Shown here piece by piece: positions 13,201-25,662 of a DNA stretch of 64,000 bases (position 1 is the first letter of the stretch; each line of letters begins with the position of its first letter). Location: positions 38,111,621-38,175,620 of the forward strand of contig OY821784.1 of NCBI GenBank assembly GCA_963682175.1, written 5' to 3'. The notes below the pieces were generated by a model. It saw nothing but the letters and a program-made list of their open reading frames with translations. It searched no databases and had not been told where the DNA came from. This stretch comes from Triglochin maritima. Lineage: Eukaryota; Streptophyta; Magnoliopsida; Alismatales; Juncaginaceae. The position numbers were made by a program, and so were the translations under genes.

Positions 13201-13565
13201 AGTGTCTTCAAAAGCAAAAGTTGAAAAAAAAAACAGAAGCACAAGTCAAACATCAAAAGTGGCAAAGAAGAAACAAAAGCCAGATTCCAACACTCCAAAT
13301 CCACAAGAGTTCCTTGACTCTTACTACTAATAAAGCTAGATTAACGTAGCTTAACGACCCATGATTATGGGGTCTCCTAAACTCCTCTTCATTGCACTTA
13401 GCTGTGAGAGGGGAAGTCAATACCCGAACCATTACCCTTGCTTCATGGTGTTTGAGATATCTTACTAATTTAGTAATTAAGAACACCATAGAACAAGGAG
13501 ATGATGAGGTGCGTTCTTGACTTCCCACATGCACCAAACTTACACACACCCTTTAACGCCACTTC

Positions 13566-13810
13566 CTGCAAAAAATAAAGAAATACGGATTAGAGGTTAT
13601 AAAGGATTAAAATCATTTATATTTTTTCACAGCAAATATAATGCATGGATGACAATTTGTTCAAATAACTCCTAATATTATAGAAAATGGATACTACACT
13701 TTCACGGCAAAATAATGTAGACACTTTAGTAAAACTAGTCTTCGATTCTTAAATTTTAACAAGTGGATTCAATTCTATTATAGAAGAAAAATAAAAATCA
13801 GTAACATTAC
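13566..13810 (-). other. Probable 3'-UTR intron of the HD-ZIP IV gene
   Basis: Sixteen bases downstream of the stop codon there is a donor AAG/GTAATG. A clean acceptor TTTTTTGCAG/GAAGTGG lies at 13566-13567. The downstream exon would extend to roughly 13200. Because the junction is less than 50 bases past the stop, it should not trigger nonsense-mediated decay. The call rests only on splice-site quality. Confidence 0.5.
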
Positions 13811-13826
13811 CTTAACGAGCGAAATT

Positions 13827-16800
13827 CTAGCGAGCATTATCGCTGCTAACGGCGGCTTTGATCCTTTCCACGGTGCAAGATATAAGACTATTGACAGTGG
13901 CAACAGACCCAAGTGAGAGCTTAGCAGTGGGAATGGAGTCTACCAATATCTGAAATGCCACAGTTAGTAAAGAACCACCACTGCCCACATCCCCAATCAC
14001 CCCATTCGACATTCCGGTCGGACCGTCCGGCAAAATGGCGAATCCTGAGGGCAATAGAGCAACGTAATCTGGGTCCCCTCCATTCAAAACGACGTTCATG
14101 GCCACGATATCGACCGGCGCATAGATAACGAATGCACCGGTCGAGTCGGTGCAGCTCTCTTGGAGAATCAACATGTTGCTTTGGTTTGAGTTTGAACTCT
14201 GAGTTATTAAGCCAAAAATTAATTAGGAGACTTAATTATATATGGTCATTAAGGGTGGTTTAATTATCGGACTTACATTTACACGTAAGAGGGAGACACA
14301 GTTGCCTTGCTCTCTTCCATTTGCAATATGTGCCATTTCTTGAACAACACTTCCATTTGAAAGTATGTCCCACTGCAAACAACACAAGATTAATGGGTTA
14401 CAAAATTATGTTGAATACATGTTCCAATTTGTTAACACAGTCTTAAAATTTATAGGTTTGTTATGGATCCAGAAGGAAGTAGCCGCACTAAGCACGTATC
14501 GATCGATCTTACCTCGCTCCGAGAATTTTCATCACGAAGGAAATCGAAAACACGCTTCGGCGAAACTGGGATCCAGAAGGAAGTAGCCGCACTAAGCACA
14601 ATGCCGGGAGGCCTCCCCGGATCGTCGATGCTCTTTCTCGTCATAACCCTAACATCGTCTGCGCAACTACCGGATAATGTAGTCCACTGATGTGCCGTCG
14701 AAGCGCTCACACCATTGCAGAAACTTATCACCATCCTCTCAGCAAGTTTCAACATACTTTTCCTACCTTCTTGGCTTGTGATCACTACAAAATTATATAT
14801 AGTGTCAACATAAAATCTAGCTACTTATTGTTACATCAAGTGTTGCATGTCAACGTTTAATTTGTATTAATTATGTTACCTCCTACGTCTCCAGAGGGTG
14901 TGTTGCTAGCCATGACGCTCGCAAGTCTCTCGCATTGGCGGTCCAACATTGCAACCCAACGCTTCGCACCAAAAGCAAGACCAGAATTGACCACCAACTT
15001 GTATATGTCATGGACCAACCTATCATCCACCTCAACATGTTCCACCCAAGTCACCTACAATTAATTGTCAAAAAAAAATTCATGATCACAATGGTTCTAA
15101 TCTTGTATTTTTTTCCTTCCAATAATCGATTAAATTTTAACGTGCAACTTCAGTTTGTACACAATTTTAATGGAAAAATAAAATGGTACTAGTCAAGTAT
15201 CTATGTAAGATTGGAATTTGTAGTACCTTAGAGTAGCCATTAGGCATTTCTTGGATCAAGCAACCGGACGGCCTCCGGCGGCACTTTGCTATCGGATTCG
15301 GGCGTAAACTGTCAAGTGAGACATCAACCACAGCCCATGTTCCATCAGCATGTTGCTTGCAGTACCTAACAAAGTAAGTGTCCCTTGTTGGAACAAGAGG
15401 GGAGGGCACTTGGAATTCTGCGGACATCTGAATAATCATGAAACAAAATTGAATATTATGATTTTTCCAAACGAATTAAGGGAAAGTATAATCTCAAATT
15501 CTATATTGATGTCGCAAAGATGAAGTTTGTTAAGAACTTGTGAGTAAAGATATTACACTTGTTTGTTAAGAACTTTCTAAGTAGGTTAATAAACATATTA
15601 TTGCACTAAAACTCCAAGGAAGAAATTAAAGATGATAACATACCACTTGCAAGGCACCATTGTAGTTTCCAGCAACACCAGTTGATAACACCTCAGTTGT
15701 TATAGCCCTTGAGACAATGCCGGAGAAAATAGTGGACCATTGATTCTAATTTTAAAAAAAATACAACAAATCGAAAAAATAATATATTAAAACTACAAAT
15801 TCATGTTCAACAACAAAAAAAACACCAATTTGATGACTTACAGCATCCATCAGCATTTCAACAAGATGAACATGATTCATTATAACAACCACGGTCTCCC
15901 GTGATGCCTCCGATTTCAATCCAAACGGTCTTGGACCGATACCGCGAGGAAAGGTCCTTATGTACTCTTCTTCGTTAAGAACTTCGGTGCCATTGTCGAG
16001 GCTGGGGACCCAGAGGGGTTCACCAAGCTGAGCCATTCTAATGAGCTCCTCCATCGCCGCCACCGCTAGTTCGATTATCATTGGTTTTTCGGTTTCGGAG
16101 TGGCCATGAACATTCCTAAGTATGTCTCCACTTCCTCCAATCAATTCACTAACCATGCCTGCCTGCATTCCAAGGCTTCCAACCCCGAGATCGAGTGCCG
16201 GGCGTCCCAGCATTTGTGGGGACATCAGAGGGAACGATGTCATTGGTTTTCCAACATATTTCGCGGCGATTCCGGAGATCCGATCAATCTAGAAAGAAAC
16301 ACTTATAATTGATCAAAACAATAAAAATACATGTATAACACCTATTATAAAAAAGAATAGGTTCTACAATTTAAATTGTGATGTAGATTACAATATCATC
16401 AAAAAGAAGTTTTTTGCACTTAAAATAAGATCCTACTTATATACAAATTAATAGCTAGGACGAACTTATGACTAGCTAATTTGAGAAAAAAATAATCAGG
16501 CAGATATTGTAGGTAAATTGAGGTTTAATTAGAAACCATGCTTGGTGTTCATGTCTAAAGATGTGAAGTTTTTCCACTTAAAATAAGAAGTTATTTTGCA
16601 TTTGAGTTTCCATCAAAATTATTAGTAGCCAACCAAGAACTACATTCATATTATGATGGTACGTATAACCGTCCATCATGTTTGTCAAATTCCATTACTT
16701 AGTCGGCATATTGATTAGGATGTTTTCTCCAATTATTGAGTTGGTAAATTCCAAATTCAACATTAATTAGCGCTCGTGATACATGTACATTAAGGAAATA

Positions 16801-18770
16801 ACTAGCAAGGTGTGAATTAATGGAAAAGAAAAGAAAATGTCAACCTCTTCCCTAAGTCGGATGTTTTCAATCCTCAAGTGGTGTTCATCAAATGACATCT
16901 CTCCAAGAGCAGTAGGGCCTCCACAGTTTGGGCAAGAAGCATTGCTTAGAGCTTCCTTATACCTCATATTCTCGGCTCGAAGTTTCTCATTTTCGGAACG
17001 AAGTTGAGTGTTTTCATGGCGCTCATGCTGAGTCTGTAACATATTAAGGGAGAAGATATATTGGTGGATTGGAACAAAAATAAAATAACAAAACTATAAT
17101 TATCATGTTTCTAAAATAAAAGTCATCTTAAGTAATTAAGATGGTGCTACGAAATTAAGTTAAGAAAATTGAGTAATACAAAGAAGACATGCTTTACTAA
17201 TCATATCATTCTGGCAAAATGATATGTATGCCACAAACTATTGTTAAAATGTACCCTAAACTCTCTAATGTAGTAGTGCTAACAACACTCCTAAATAGAA
17301 TTTTTAAAGAAGTTTTGACGTAATTAATTATTAATCATTTCTACCTTCATCTGAGTACGTTTGTTTTGGAACCAAAACTTGACTTGGAGGGGTTCAAGTC
17401 CCAATTCACGGCTGAGTTCCTTTCTTTGCTTGTCATCAGGGTGAGGACACTCTTTAAAGAAGCTGAAACAAATCATAGTCAATTAAACAATAATTAACAG
17501 ATTATCAAAAAAGATACACAAATGCAAGCTTTATATTTGTATGCATGCAACATGTTCGTTGTAGAACAAAAGTGAGTATTAACATTAAAAAAAACTGTCA
17601 TGAAGCTAGTTTCAAAACTAATATATACCGATATAACTTTGAGGTTAATCATTTCCAAACACTAGATTAGGGATTTAACATTTCTTAGCATGATGGAATT
17701 AATCAAAGCAACAATTACAATTTATTGGGTAGTATGATTCCGAAAAATCAGCTGTTACAAATCATTTTCTAACGCAAAATTTATTCTAAATTAAGCATCC
17801 ATGATATGAAGTTGGGTATCCGTGCTTCTTACGCCTCCATCTCTTGGATTTGGTGTTGGGTATGGCGATGGTAACGTTTCTTCTTGTTGGGACGTTGATT
17901 GGGATCCTGATCGTCGCCGGAGGCACCCTCGAGGTTTTCGCTGCATGATTTGCTATCGAATTCGTCGTCTCGGATCCTTGATAGTCCACCTTCAGGGTTA
18001 AGTTGGTTCATCTCAGTGTGGTGGTGAAACTGTTGCTGAGTAACGTTTTGTTGCTGTTGCTCTTCCATCAAATTTGGCTGCCAACATAAATAAATGTCAC
18101 ACTTAATTAATCTACCAGTTGAAGGAATAGAATTATTATAAGGGGATAAGTTTAAATGACAATAAAAGGAAAAGTTTAAATTACTAGGTGTAATTTTGTT
18201 TTATCATAAAAATATGAACAGATGCTATAAAGCAAGTCAAATGAGAAACAATTACGAAGATTTAGTATATGATTAATATTATAGGAGAGTCTTTGTGTTA
18301 ACTTTTTTTTTGGGGAACTTTGAAAATAACTCCGCATGAAGGGGGGATGTTAACACTACTTCACGCTTTCCAAAGAAAAAATGAAACGAAAAATAAAAGA
18401 TCAAAAAGGTCAATCAACATTGTCTGGAAAAATCAAGATATAGAAACTACTTCAGCCAAGGAACAATCATATTAAAAAGACACAACAAAATCAAGCACAC
18501 ATGTATGTTGATGCAAATGCCCACGACAAAATCACAAACAATCACCATACAAAGAGATTCACAAGGAACTTATCCTTAAAAATATGTCATGCTCCGCCCA
18601 ACAAAGCAAATCACATCTTAGAAATTTTGTTAGAATAAATTAGGAAAAAACCTATAAAATATGTGTACCTGACTTAGGGTTAGTCCAGAGCTTGAGCCAA
18701 ACCCTCCACTGCTATTTCTCCCCATAATGGATGGCATATGTGCTGCCGGAATCATCATCCCGGCAGGCAT
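13827..18770 (-). CDS. HDG2: HD-ZIP class IV homeodomain-START transcription factor, HDG2-like
   Basis: This is a nuclear regulator of epidermal (L1) identity; relatives include HDG2, ATML1 and PDF2. Eleven coding exons on the minus strand join in frame to 772 aa: 18669-18770, 17833-18077, 17345-17462, 16845-17033, 15842-16288, 15644-15745, 15227-15427, 14880-15054, 14513-14784, 14277-14372 and 13827-14198. The start is [14 protein letters not shown], then an acidic stretch. The homeodomain (about 98-155) has KKKRYHRHT and [13 protein letters not shown]. The zipper-loop-zipper (156-225) contains the CPNCGG loop. The START domain includes FPRGIGPRP and [16 protein letters not shown]. The HD-SAD C-terminus includes [16 protein letters not shown] and [10 protein letters not shown]. 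The match to HDG2 is closest by eye. Arabidopsis HDG2 is somewhat shorter (about 720 aa), and the extra length is mostly N-terminal. No disabling change is seen. Confidence 0.93.
14465..14599. repeat. 31-bp exon segment copied into the adjacent intron of the HD-ZIP gene
   Basis: The same 31 bases occur at 14569-14599, inside exon 9 where they encode [11 protein letters not shown], and at 14465-14495 in intron 9, beginning 18 bases past the donor (intron starts at 14512). The copies are identical and in the same orientation, 104 bases apart. The copy does not disturb the donor AG/GTAAG. It is a small templated duplication with no sign of transposon ends. Confidence 0.85.
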
Positions 18771-19021
18771 ATCCTCTTCTCCAAACCCTAATTTCTTTTT
18801 TTCTTCTTAACCCTCACTTAGGTTTTGTGTCCTCTCTAAGTGGGTTTTTGCTTTTGAATCGGCTATATATATAGGTCTAAGAGAGAGAAGGAGAGAGGGG
18901 TTTGGCTTAGAGACCAAGATATGACTTGAAACTATGATTATTATAATGAAGAGACTAACTAAGATAATTTATGTTATATCCAAGTTCTCTCTCTTCCTCC
19001 TATATCCTCTCTCTCCTCTAC

Positions 19022-19167
19022 CTGCAAAATAAGAAGAAAACAATAACAATTTATATAAATCTCATGCCATGCAAAAACGTTATGGTTGTTCAAACCCCAA
19101 ACATACAAAATTTACAAATGCAACAATCAAAAAGAGGGTTTGAGAAGATTTTCCTTGGTGTGTATAC
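19022..19167 (-). other. Probable 5'-UTR intron of the HD-ZIP IV gene
   Basis: On the minus strand a donor TTGGAAG/GTATAC at 19167 pairs with a strong acceptor CTTATTTTGCAG at 19022. The flanks are GA- and CT-rich leader-like DNA, and HD-ZIP IV genes commonly have a spliced leader. Transcription would start upstream of 19170, probably within 19170-19600. The small open frames there look like leader shadows. Confidence 0.5.
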
Positions 19168-19649
19168 CTTCCAAGAGCTAGAGAACAATAAGAAGAAGGA
19201 AGGTTTAGTAGAAAACTAGGTTTTTGCTTGGAGAGATCAGATCTGGCATTTTCCTTGAATGGGTCATCAAAGAAACCTAGGTTTGTTGACCCAAGACACT
19301 TGTCTAGGACAAGAGTCTCAGTGGTGGTATTCTCAAAGATGACTAGTGAAGAGCAAAGGAGACACCATTGAAGAGAGATGGGGTTGCAGAGGAGAAGAGA
19401 GAAAAGGAAGAAGGTGGAGGAGAGGAGGAGAACATGTGGAAGGAGATGTGTCACAGTAGCAAAGAGGAGTAATTGCATATCCCATGGAGAAGGTGCAATG
19501 GCATTTATGATGGAGTGGTGTAAATGTTAATGACAGAGAGATGAGAGAGAGAAAAAGAAAGATGAGGGAGATGGATTCAAAACCTAATTCTTCTTTGTGT
19601 GTTGTTACAATAAAATTGTGTCTTATCAAACAACAAAATGTGTTATGAT

Positions 19650-22600
19650 AAAGGGAACATATTTGATGTATGTGTGAAAATACGTAGGATTCGCCAATAA
19701 TATTTTAGACAAATTGTTTCATAATCATCTGTGACAAATAGTTAATCTTAAATATATGATTACTGAAATACAAAGCCAAGGTAAAAACTAGTCAAATATG
19801 TGCTTGACGAGTTAGTTGGTTGGAATATCTATGTTTTTAATATATTTTGAAAGTTATTTTCTGTCTTGTTCTAATTATATTTCATGGTGTGATCCATATT
19901 TACGAAGCAAAATTCTTGATCTTTGTTATAATCCAATATACCTTGTTTGATAGTTTGTGTGTACTCATTAAATATCTTAGGAAACAATTATTTATGTGAT
20001 AAATCAATGACAGCCACAAACTCTAAAGCAGACATTCATGAACAAGGTCAATTTTCCCACCACTCATGTTTGTCATTAAGAGGGAATAACCGAATCAGCT
20101 TCTCAAATTCCAAGCATTAATAGGTCACTGAATCATCATCACATGCAGTAACCCTAAAGTTTCCTGCATTAATTCTACATATTAAAAAAAATAGTTGTTA
20201 GAAGTGGCCATACGTATTATGCAAGTCAGATATTGCATTTTATTGTAATCATGCATGTGTTTATCTTAAAGATCTTCACAAACTATTACCATTTATTGCA
20301 AAAAAGTCCTCATAATGATAAATGATAAACAAGAGAATAACTTTAGTCAAAATGACGATTTGCACCAAGACTAAATTATTAATTGAGATTACAGAATTAG
20401 GGTTTCTTGTAGTAAAAATAAAGAATCCCATGATAGAAGAAAATGGGAACATGCAATTAAAACTGAAGTGGGTGGTAGGTGGGTAGTGGGGGTGTGATGT
20501 ATTTTGTCTTGTGGACTATAATTTCTAGGGTTTTAAAGTGGAGAGGTGGGGACTGTTGGGATTCCAAGAAGAGGAGGAAGAGGAATAGGTCAAATACCCC
20601 ACCAACACTAAATGCTTCTGCATTAGGGTTTTGAGCTGCATGGCTTCACCACTTTGCTTCTACGTTCGTGAAATATTTTTCATTAAAAAATGACACTGTG
20701 TGTACTTACCGACTAGATACGAATTATATTATATCATGGATTTGACTTACAGGTATACCGTATACCACTTGATATTCTAAATGAACCTAAATATTTTTGG
20801 GTAAACAAACTACTAACATTTTTTTCTTAAAGCTTTCTAGAGTTTTTGCATGTACACCTTCCACCCTTGGTCATTTTTACGATGATATTCTCTAAACTGA
20901 GCTATCATTTTTCATTAGTAAATTTCGCTCAATATATAAAGATCACGCACGATATCTTTCAATTGATTTTGGGACTAAAATTCATGTTTATTTACTTTTG
21001 TATTTATTATAAAGTACATAGACCATTTCTATCAAGATATAGGTGTAACAACACCAAAATTTGGTGATATTATAAACAAACACAAGAAGCCATTTGACAT
21101 AATTACATCAAATTGGAATCTTTATTGTAAAAATGAATACAGTAATACATGCTACGTTCCAAAATTAAGTACTTAAGTGTGACATTGGCTTTACAGCATC
21201 AAATTTGTAAGTATGCCCATTCCAGTAGGTAACATTAGGGTTATGCAGAACTTAGGTTCGGTTCCTGGATATACCACGTTAATAATAAGAGTGTAAGACA
21301 TATGATCATTTCATCAAAGATGTTTATGTTAAAGTGGAGGACATGTGTAGAAAAAACTCATCTATTGCTTTTAGGTCCCACTTACTTCTATTTCTTTGAA
21401 AAAGTGTTTGGTTCTTTGTTTGCTTTTGGAAAGATTGCGTCGTCTTCTTCTCATCTATTACCCTAACTTGAAGGAATGATGTTAATTTGGCATGCTGACG
21501 TCTTCTCTTAATTCTCACTATTCTACAAATAAATAAAGGATTCTTAATAAAGTTATGATTCTTGGCAAATAAATGCTCCATTATTACTACACAAAAAAAA
21601 ACTCCACCATTTTAGGTCATGTTTAATATATGGTGTTAACATTCATGACATTATATTATAAGTATTACGTACTAAAATATGAGATCCAAGTAGTGTAATA
21701 TATACTGGCATGATTTTCCAGTTAATATAGAAGTTGGTATTACGAACTTTTCCCGACAATCTAAAATTGTTACAACAAATTCTACCCAACAAGCACGTTG
21801 CATGCGCTAATTTACTACAGTACTCTGTTTGGATACAAAATCTTTGAAGCTGATTAAGAAGTCAAACATGTTTGTTGAAAAGTTAAAAGTTGAACTATAT
21901 ATAAGTATCTTATCAGTGTACATGTGATCGAAAATTGAATGTAACGTATCTGAATTATTATTTTGCAACCATGCATTGCTTGTCAACAATCAGCACCATT
22001 CCTGATCGAATACTTTCGTCTATATTCTAGCTGGCTTACTTGTGATTATTTAGCATTTTCATTATTCTTTATTTTGTTATGAAATTACTGTATATATCAT
22101 ATTTTTTCACAAGAAAATAATTGTAGCTTCTACAAAATTTAAATCCCCCCCTCCATTTCCTTCATCTCCCCATATTAGTAGCTTTTATACCTTCAAAAAA
22201 ATAACTTTTTCAACAGATAAAAAATTCCTTCTGGAATGTAATTAATACGTCCTTCTGTTTTAACATAAAACACATGCCTTTGAAGTGATTAAAAAAGCTC
22301 ATCCAGTCAAAATATTTAAGAACTACGTACTGATCGCTTTTCTCTTCATTAAGCTTGTTTTGCATCATTGCATGATTATATGAACCCTTGAAAAGGTATT
22401 AATTTGAATCTCCTTGCATATTATAACATTAATGATGTTTATGCGTCGATTCATTCAAGCAGTTGCGAGTTACTTTCACGTATTTTTTTGCTCCTTTTTT
22501 ATAGATATATGACGAGTCTTAGATTATAATATTATGTGTTATAGCAATTCATCGAAGTTCAATTTTTTCAAACGAACTTTTCCCAAGTTAATTAAATTGA

Positions 22601-22754
22601 CACAAGATATTTATAGAACAACATTATTGTTTTTTAAGATTTTTCGATACGCCAAATCCAATCTTCTTTTTTTCTACTATTTCAACACCGAAAGGCTAAG
22701 ACATGGGCTAATTCAGTTGATTGACTCATTCTTTTGTTTACAGGAATCAAACCT

Positions 22755-22789
<35 letters not shown>

Positions 22790-23647
22790 AATTTATGCGT
22801 GGACGTTGGCAGAACAAGTCAAATATATGCATAATCTCATAATAAGGGTCAACCGGTCAAGATTAACTTTCTATTCGTTTTGTCCTTTTGTTCAATTTTC
22901 TACAAGCAAGAAAATGACGTGTGTTACATTTAATTTGATATGATTATTAAATACCTCCATTCCTCTGTTTGAAGCACTCGTTTTTTTTTTGTTATCTTGA
23001 TAATGGGAATTGTTTGAAGTACTTAGTTATGAGCCATCATTAAACCCCAATACAATATTCTTTGAAGAAATTAATTATGTTTCATCTGATTAAAAGTCAA
23101 ATGCGCAGATACAATTCATATTAGCTCCAGTTGAATCATGCAAATACAAGCAAACTGAATTGTGCCATCATTCCACATTTCCACTCACTTTCTCTAAGCT
23201 TCAAAATTTTACAGTTTGCCTCCTTATTCAAGTACTTTTTTTGCTTACCTCTTAAGAATTTTAAAATCTTATACTTGTCTCCTTGAAACTCTTGCTTTAA
23301 ATGCCAAAATATTTTCCGAATTTCGTAAACATAGAACATTGTTCAGGCGAACTATATGGTTTTAATGTGTCCAATAGAGAAATGAAACGAGACCTAGTTT
23401 AGAGGTAAACTACAAGATTTTAAAGTTGACGAGAAGTTAGAGAAATGAGGGCATAGTTTAGGAAAACCAATTTGAAACTTTGAAAGTTCATGGGAGGCAA
23501 GTGACATAGAAATATAGTTTAGAAAGACAAACTTTAAGGTATTAAAGTTCACACAAAGGTATGTAAAATGATAACCTATTTCAAAATGATAATTAAACTG
23601 CAATTTGTGTAGCATAACTTTGTGAGTGTGTGTATATATAGGTCACC
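19650..23647. other. Intergenic DNA; (GA)n microsatellite at 22756-22785
   Basis: No gene is supported. The region is AT-rich and includes the distal promoter of the HD-ZIP gene. A perfect AG dinucleotide run lies at 22756-22785. The block 23340-23600 contains repeated phrases around 'agtttagaga' and 'aaagttca', suggesting old degenerate repeats. Confidence 0.4.
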
Positions 23648-23652
23648 ATAAC

Positions 23653-25657
23653 TGTTATGTCCCTGACCCTTGATTAGGGTGCTATTGGGGTTTAGGTGTG
23701 AGCTGTAGGATATGGATTGCATGGGGAAGTGGTGGTGAGCAGTGAAGGCTTAGGGGTGTGGTGAGGTGATGCGGTGTTGGGTTTTGTGTTAGAGAAACAA
23801 AAGTTCATCTTTCTCTCCCTCTACCTTCCATTCTGTTTCCTCTCTCACACTTTCTCTTCATGTTTTCCGACGGTCCAAAGGAGGTGAAGGCTGCTCCGGC
23901 GTGAGGCACGAGTGGGAGGTCGTGCGGAGGTAGCGGGCTTGTGTTGATGTTGAACAAACTCCTACGTGCTCTGTCTTGCATTTGAGGTATGCTGGTTCTT
24001 TAACTTGGTTTTGTTGCTTACCACGTTAAGGTGGAGTTGTGGTCGGTCGCGGGAGGTCGGAGATCTCACTGGCGCTAAGAAACGACATAAAATCCTCGGC
24101 TGGCGCAAGGTTACTGTCGACCAACGATCAACCGCTTGTGCTTGTGTTGGTGGACCGGAGGGTTGTCTGGAAGTTTTCGGTCGGACAAGACCCATGAGTC
24201 GTTTCACCGTTGCTTCGTGTTTCGCTTGGACCGGACGTTGACTATCCAAACGGTTGACCGTTCCTAACATTTGGTCCGACCGGAACTTCAGTGAACTTAT
24301 GATATTTGCTCGACCGGTAGATGACCTAGACTGCTAGGATGCCCCTGATAGTTTCCGGTCGACCGTTGGACTGATATGATTTTGACCAGACTCTGGATTT
24401 TTACCCCGTATTCGGTCAGCCGGTTTTAGATTGGTGTTTGATCATTGGAACTTAAGTGATGCGCAGAGAGTTCGACCGTTGTAGATTTTCGGTCGACCGA
24501 ACCTATTGGGAACGGTCGACCGGACTACCTATTTCGGTCGATCCTTTGTGTGCATAACTGAATTCCTGGTCCTTGTGAAGTGCCAACTCTGTCCATGAAA
24601 ACCCATGTCCTCGCTTAGAGCGTGAACCGGGAGGTGACGGCGGGTACGTTGCTCGTGCCTGCCCAGGGACCGTCGTGTGAAAGAGTGTGAATACTTGGGT
24701 TGTGCCACATCCGTTGATGGATTGTGGTGTGATGTGTTATTGCTTGACTCTCTGTAGAGTAGCAGACCTGAGGGATCACGGATCGCAATGCATGTTGATG
24801 TTTGACTTTTGGAGCATGATGACCCTGCAGACTACGGTCTGGACCCGTCTGATGTTGTGTCAGACGTATGTTGTACCGCCGATGTTGTGACGATGATGTC
24901 GCCGAGGTTTGTGTCGGCGATGATGTTGCCAATGATGTTCCAACTTGTTGTGTCGTCCGATGTTGTGTCGGACGTATGTTGTACCGCAATGTTGTGTCGG
25001 CGATGCCACCGATGTTGTTCCGACGATGATTCCTCGATTGGGCACCTATCGGGGAATGGTTGGACCGATCGGGCTACGGCTCCGTTGGGGTGGTGTAGAC
25101 CACGTGGTTTCGTTTTGCGCGGAAGTGCGGACGCTCCTCACTGATCCCTTTGGATCGAGAAGTCGCGTGTGGGGGTGCGTCGCGTATTGTCCATAAGACT
25201 GTATGTGCCTACAGTAGGTCTCCGAGGGAGACCTGATGTTGTTGCTGGACTGATGTCCTTGTTGATCCTTGAGGGTATTTATTTGTTGTTGTAGGACTGA
25301 TGTCATGTTTTACCCTTCGAGGGATTTGTTGCATTGTTGATGATGATATGACATGTTACTAGTATGCTAAGTTTATTATCGTATTGTTGCATTCATATAG
25401 GTGAGTTTTGCATACGGGGTTTCCTAATGAGAAACTCTTGTATTGTTGTTTGATTCATGTTTTAGGACCGCAGTAGGTTCTGTGGGAGTGGTGACAGCGG
25501 ACGTGCACATTTTGGAGTCAAGATTCTCTTCGTTGTATTGATTCAATTTGGTACATCGACTGATTATTTACATAAGTAACATTCCCGTTGATAAGTATTA
25601 TCTTGAATTTCTTGTTTGTTTAAATTTTCAAATTTTCCACTATTTTAGGATGTTACA
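23653..25657 (+). mobile_element. Solo LTR (family A) with 5-bp target duplication
   Basis: The unit starts TGTTATGTCC and ends AGGATGTTACA, so it has TG...CA termini. It is flanked by the perfect direct repeat ATAAC (23648-23652 and 25658-25662). Nothing inside resembles gag or pol, and the unit is a single 2005-bp LTR, so the element has recombined out. The end layout matches the complete gypsy element at 48741 (AAATTTTCC...GTTACA). A cluster of CGGTCGACCG-related palindromes lies at about 24030-24545. The open frames inside are not coding. Confidence 0.85.
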
Positions 25658-25662
25658 ATAAC

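Noticed and set aside
19508..19518. L1-box for the HD-ZIP IV gene
   Set aside because: The best candidate TAAATGTT (and TAAATGCT near 20602) misses the TAAATGYA consensus at the last base, so autoregulation cannot be claimed.
19080..19629. Minus-strand frames of 132 and 98 codons upstream of the HD-ZIP gene
   Set aside because: They overlap the probable spliced 5' leader and each other; low-complexity Leu/Ser/His content without homology.
23962..25306. Several frames of 60-124 codons on both strands
   Set aside because: Inside solo LTR A; GC-rich LTR sequence lacks stops by chance and no retroviral domain is encoded.
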